Shown: positions 12,951 to 64,000 of the stretch, one piece after another
How positions within the stretch are numbered: the first letter of the stretch is position 1
How the letters are laid out: each line of letters opens with the position of its first letter
NCBI GenBank assembly: GCA_028554795.2
Contig: CM068832.1
Coordinates: 89,708,511-89,772,510 of the forward strand
DNA length: 64,000 nucleotides
DNA from: Sinohyriopsis cumingii
Lineage: Eukaryota; Mollusca; Bivalvia; Unionida; Unionidae
Direction: 5' to 3'
Made by a program: the position numbers and the translations under genes
Notes under the pieces: generated by a model
The model's database searches: none
What the model was told of the DNA's origin: nothing
What the model saw: the letters and a program-made list of their open reading frames with translations, nothing else

Positions 12951-14745
12951 GATATTGAGACTGAACAAAAAGTACAGTCATCAACATTATCCTAGAGTTG
13001 ATATTTTATCACCATATCTAAAACAAATGCAAGGTTTTAAATAACATTACAACATTACGATAATCATCCTGTTATGGCACAAAAGTTGAAGCAAGGTTTT
13101 TCACTTCCCTTTATCAACTAAGCTTTTCGTCATATTAAGACAAATGTCAAACAGGAAACTTTTACAGTTTCAGCACCTGCTTTTTAGGAATCCTAAATTT
13201 CAGTTTAATTCTAACTACTAATTTATATGTAGGTCTTATTACAACACAAGTGCCTAAAGTTTATCAATTTTTTTAAAAAATCTCAAAATGATTAGGGTAT
13301 CTCAGTAATTAGCTATTAAATAAATTACATTTGTACAAATTCTGCTAATCAGACTCCTATTTTCATTTGATGAAAATGGCAGGAATGAGACAAGATGAAT
13401 TGGTGTGTCTATATAACTCACTGTTGAAGAGTCCCAGACTCTCAGAAGTGTGATACAATATGTTTGATATTCCAAACTGGACTGGGTCTTATCATGGGCC
13501 AAAATCTAATAAAAAACCCCATGAATTTAAGCTTGTTAAAACAAAGCCAAGTTTCTCTTACTTTTCAAGGCAACAATTTACTTGGTTTGTTTCCAACAAT
13601 TTTGAACAGGAGTAAAAATGTCTATATTAAGTGACAAAAAAACCCAAACATTTCTCACATAGTCTTATCTCAACTACTTGACATAAAATGTTGCCATGAA
13701 AACACTGGATAAAAAGTGACTATCAGATAAACAGATTTAATATATAAAAGAATTTTAAGAAATGTCTCCCATTAGCGTTGTTATATAAGTGTCAATAAAT
13801 AGATGCCAGATAAATGAGACTAGACTGTATACAATAAAAGAATTTTAAAAGAGGAAAAAAATGTCAGACAAAATATGATGTATTGCAAATTCTACCCATT
13901 TGAGAAGATGGTTGATCCAAGTGTGGTTAATGATAGTGTTATTTCTAGCTTTCGTGAAGATTTAGGTTCTAAACAAATAAACCATACATTTTTTTTAACA
14001 GTGTTGGTGCTAGCCATGTTTTACTCTAATGCAAAAAAAAAAAAGATTAACTTTTGGTTCATTTATTCTTCTGCTTTCTCTTACTTGCTGCCAAACATGC
14101 ACCTTCTGTAGGCAACCAAGATAAACAATTGAACAAAATGCATGTCACAACAATGAAAAAGGACATTCCAATTCAAGACATCAAGCATAAAGAATGTGTT
14201 TCTGATTTGATCATACCAGTTCTCTATAAATATATTTGTACTGTGCAGCAATTTACCAATTTCAGTAAAATCATTTCAATTCTAAAGATATTAGAACACA
14301 TTAAGAAAGGACTACAGATCTGCATAAATATATTTCAATGAAGAAAAAAAGACAATAATCTAAGACAGTTTTCATTTAATTTGCAAACAAGCCTCCATCA
14401 CTATATTCTTAAAAACTGACAGCCACCAAATTTATCTTTTTTCTTGTGTCTAACAGATATCTTCTTATGTACAGGACACACTGATGCAAGAAGACGATGC
14501 AAACTTATAGCTTTGACATTATTCTAAATAAAATTTAAACAACTTTTCTTTAATTGAAGGTCTGATGAACTATGTTGATAAAAATTATTGATTATTACTA
14601 CCTGGATAACAAATACTATACTATATTCTAAAGTAGTAAAATATATATGTAGCTATTGTAAATGAAATTATAGTTCAAATAAAACTGTGATCTCCAATCC
14701 TGTGATAATGTAATCATTACCAAGATACAAATCTGGAATGTGCTC
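12951..14745. other. AT-rich sequence, no gene seen
   Basis: Short unrelated open frames only; no splice-bounded exon or mobile element recognised. Confidence 0.55.
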
Positions 14746-15035
14746 CAGATTGATAAGTTCACTGACAATCACTACCTGATGTGAAAATGGTTAGTTGACT
14801 GCCAATGACCGCCTGATGTAAAAATAGTTCAGTGCAATCCACCTGATGTGAAAATGATTAGTTCAGTACAAATCACTACTTCATGTGAAAATAATTCACT
14901 GCAAATCACCACCTGATGTGAAAATGGTTAGTTTCAGTGCCAATCACCAACAGATGTGAAAATGGTTAGTTCAGTGCCAATCACCACCTGATGTGAAAAT
15001 GATTAGTTAGTTCACTTTTAATCATTACCTGATGT
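14746..15035. repeat. Approximately 38-base minisatellite
   Basis: The unit contains AATCACCACCTGATGTGAAA and ATGGTTAGTTCAGTGCC, about seven diverged copies. Confidence 0.88.
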
Positions 15036-15684
15036 TTAAGACACTGACTTTTTCAGAAGACACATTCTTTTTTTGATATTTTACAACATCACATGCAATG
15101 CACTCCTGTAAACATACCTATGTTACTGACAAAGTCTCCATTTCTCCCCAAGAAACTGTTCACCATGACAGGTTCCTATCATCAAAACACTTGAATTGGT
15201 AATGCCAGAGCCATATACAGTTTAATATTCATTTTCTCCCCCCCCCCACCCAGTACAAGCCAATTTTAGGTCATCCAAAATGGAGAGGGTTCCACTAAAT
15301 TTCACTCTCAATATTAGAATCAGTTTCATTCCTGAAAACCCCAAAGGTTACTGAAGTCTTCATGAAACTTGTACAGTCAAAGCTCACTTAAGCTGCCAGA
15401 AATTGACGTACCATCTATAACTGCCTATAAGTCATGTCCAACTGCACACAACATAGATCCCGATCTTCTGTAGCAGCATAATACACCTGCAGATCATGGA
15501 CTATGTAGTCTGTTCTACTGATTACTCCTAATGCTGCACAGATCAAGGTCTGCTGGCAGATTTACGTGTCAGCAGATCTGGGTCTGCGCTGTTTGCAGTT
15601 GGTCTCATCTTACAGTGAGTATATACGGTAACTAAATCTGTACAACTTGTGTTCGAGGAGTACCCACTTTATGGTAGGATTGAT

Positions 15685-15830
15685 CTCACCCACCCACCAA
15701 ATCCCAACAATAATTGTTACCCATCCAATCACCCACCAAATCCCAACAATATTTGTTACCCATCCAATCACCCACCAAATCCCAACAATATTTGTTACCC
15801 ATCCAATCATCCACCCAATCCCAACATATT
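15685..15830. repeat. 39-base minisatellite, 4 copies
   Basis: The unit contains CCCACCAAATCCCAACAATA and TTTGTTACCCATCCAATCA. Because 39 is 13 codons, all frames stay open and produce Pro/Thr/Ile repeats that should not be read as proteins. Confidence 0.93.
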
Positions 15831-16988
15831 CATATTCATTTACAGGTGAATGGTTGGGTCAATATGGGTAAAATATTCCATCCAGTACATCTAATGGTTT
15901 TCTTTGTCATCAACATAAGCTGTATTAACAGTGCAGAAAAAAAGAGGTGAAAAAATCATTCATAAAACAAACACAATTGTCATTGATATAAAAAAGAATG
16001 GACAGGGTTAATCAACAAAGAGCTTGCCCATGGTAGCTGGTAGATGTTAGCATACAACTAAACTCTGGGTATTAGGGTTTGTTAACATCAAAATGGATAA
16101 TAACATGCTCTTGCCAGAAACTAGAGTGAAGATAACATGATTCAAATCCTGACTTAAGGTAACTGCATTTATCCAAATTCTAGCCTGTTCCATTGGAGAC
16201 TGCATGGAGTAAATTCCACACAAATTTTACATTCACTCTGCTTCTTTGGATCCACAAGTCACATGGGTTTTGTTCCTCACAATTTCACTTTCAAAAAAGT
16301 TATTTTGGGATAGGCAAGAATTTGGAACAGTGCAGACTTTGTTAATTCTGTTACTACTATTAAATTGATAATGGTTATTGTAGCTTGATCCAGATAGCCT
16401 GTCCTTGCATGAAAAATGCTTTCTACTTGAACAATATAAAATTTTGTTTAACATATTCACGCACATTAAATGTAATAAGTTTGTACCATATTTATGACCC
16501 CAAAACATTAAGTTTTGACAGGTGTGATTTCAATTTAAAATACATGTACAATCTGTAAATCTTTTTATTCTCTTTATTTCTTTGCTGGAAGAATTCTTCA
16601 CAAACTAATAATCAGAAAGTCATATGTAATAGTATGAAGATGAAATCCTAGACAAATCCCAGATAAAGGTATGGTGAAAGTATAGCCATATATATCCCAT
16701 AGTCACCTTACTGAATTTATTTTACTTACATGGAAGAATGTATGGTTAGATATTCTTAGAGTGTCAAAAGTTCCTGAGAAATAATGTGTTAAAAGATGAG
16801 TTTGGAATTAACATGAAGGCATACTGCTCCTTTCATGAAAGTTTGGCTACTGATGTTATTCCTTGAGCTACAAAATACGCATCAAATATAATACAATAAA
16901 AATCTTGTCACTAAATTGACGATCATTTCACAACTCTTGAAAATCCAAAATTCATTTCCTGAAAGCTAAAAATGTTGCACGAGATAAT
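15831..16988. other. Presumed 3'UTR and downstream flank of the SMARCE1-like gene
   Basis: No coding feature. The last few hundred bases next to 16988 are probably the transcript's 3'UTR (inference). Confidence 0.4.
16716..16721 (-). promoter_or_regulatory. Candidate poly(A) signal AATAAA
   Basis: This is the first AATAAA on the minus strand after the exon-15 stop, about 270 bases downstream. Others follow near 16572 and 16563. AT-rich DNA gives such hexamers by chance, so this is only a candidate for the transcript end. Confidence 0.3.
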
Positions 16989-62886
<45,898 letters not shown>

Positions 62887-62910
62887 TTTGCAACAAAGTT
62901 AAAGTCTGAA

Positions 62911-64000
62911 CTGGAAAAAAAATGAAGATCGCAGGAAACTGAGCAGTAAACAATTGTTTTCATTCAAATACATCACCTCACAATACATACTCACAGGAAA
63001 TTCTAACTAAATAAAAAAAAGTCTATTAATGGCAAACCATTGTGGACAACACAAAACAGTTATTAGCTATTTAAAAAAATGCATTTTCATGGTGTTATAT
63101 TAACTTCTTTGGATTTATGATGGTCTCATTATTACATATTCATATTTGTATCCCCCATAAACCCTAAGATATTAACAATCATAGACCGCACTATAAGTGA
63201 GGCACAAGTTACAGAGGGACCTCCAAAAATTGAGAGAAAAAAATCGTTTTGACATTGAGAAAACCGTGGGGGTGGGGGGAGGACAGTGTTAGGGAACTGG
63301 GCTGTTTAATGGCTGAATCCTCATTTTACAATCACGTCGATAATAATTTTTAATAATGCGCTTTTTCTAATGAAGTTGTTCGTTATTCAGTTTAAATAAC
63401 ATTTTTTTCAAAATATCCAACATATGAAAGATCGTTCCAACTGGTTTGAACAACCATCACATGTAAGCGAAAAATCTGTCTATTACGTCACTGCTTTTTG
63501 TTTTATTTATGAGTCTGGTTCCCACAGTGGTGTTTAATAGTATCCTGCCAAACTGGTAGTCCATAAATTGGGAATTAGACTAACTGTTGATACACTACTA
63601 AACAAGATTTCATTTTTTTCCAAAAACAAAGGACATTGATTTCGTGATGTCTACGTCGAAACTCAATTTTTTATTTTTCAATTAGTACAGTGTTAATGTC
63701 ATGATTTCTGTGGAAGTAATAATGAAATTTCTTATCATCCCTGAGGATATCTCTAAATGCCAGTTCAAGAATTCTCTGAACCTCGATTGCACACAATGGT
63801 CCATATCTGTGAAATCTCGATATTTTACGAAGTATTCATTTCGCTTGGCTACCTTGTTATCTTTGATCAGTTATTAAAGAGTCAGTTAATTTAAGGTAGT
63901 TTCTGTTACATACACAATAACGTTTATCACAGTGTTCGATTGATCAAATGAAGTGAGTTCACCCGACATACGACTGAGGCAGCTAGATTTTAAGTTAGTC
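62911..64000. promoter_or_regulatory. SMARCE1: 5' flank with probable upstream non-coding exon and promoter
   Basis: The acceptor at 62911 implies an upstream 5'UTR exon. A donor-like CCTGTGAGTATG on the minus strand near 62995 is one candidate. CpG dinucleotides become more frequent toward 63.6-64.0 kb, which may mark the promoter (inference). No TATA box or start site can be fixed from the sequence. Confidence 0.3.

Noticed and set aside
15647..15950. Pro/Thr/Ile repeat frames (HPITHQIPTIFV type) on both strands
   Set aside because: They are an effect of the 39-base minisatellite (13 codons), open in every frame.

Overview
The window is eukaryotic. It is AT-rich, has no dense or operon-like coding, and carries short exons with GT-AG boundaries in long introns, LINE and tRNA-derived SINE insertions, hAT-type DNA transposon relics and more than twenty tandem-repeat arrays. 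The protein content is bilaterian. A GTCACAGTGACC-type dispersed repeat near 10.6 kb resembles one I remember as common in molluscs, so a mollusc or other lophotrochozoan is the best guess (inference).

One host gene explains almost all real coding sequence. It lies on the minus strand from about 62.9 kb (start) to 17.0 kb (stop) and is the orthologue of SMARCE1/BAF57, the HMG-box subunit of SWI/SNF (BAF) chromatin remodelling complexes. I could read 15 coding exons, all with compatible splice phases: a short N-terminus, the HMG box (53.9 and 50.8 kb), the conserved central region and coiled coil (46.2 to 35.4 kb) and a Gln/Pro-rich then acidic C-terminal part (32.1, 25.6, 19.9 kb). The chain then continues in phase into a terminal exon at 17.35-16.99 kb that encodes two zinc fingers of the kind found at the C-terminus of ZEB/zfh-1 proteins. 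A SMARCE1 protein ending in ZEB-like fingers is the most unusual thing here. The predicted product is 592 residues; reading through exon 14 instead would give 482 residues without fingers.

Layout. 1-2 kb: a broken CR1/L2-like LINE with a SINE inside it. 2-16.9 kb: non-coding downstream flank with many tandem arrays. 17-35.6 kb: the last five exons, separated by introns made largely of minisatellites, with SINE and hAT insertions inside the arrays. 35.7-62.9 kb: the earlier exons, in introns with fewer arrays. These include a 90/93-base array that duplicates the 3' end and splice donor of exon 10 while keeping the reading frame open. 62.9-64 kb: the 5' flank, with a likely 5'UTR acceptor just before the start codon.

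Two arrays at 28.2-31.5 kb (66-base and 25-base units) appear to be separate amplifications of two segments of one longer dispersed repeat that is also present unamplified at 51.5-52.4 kb.
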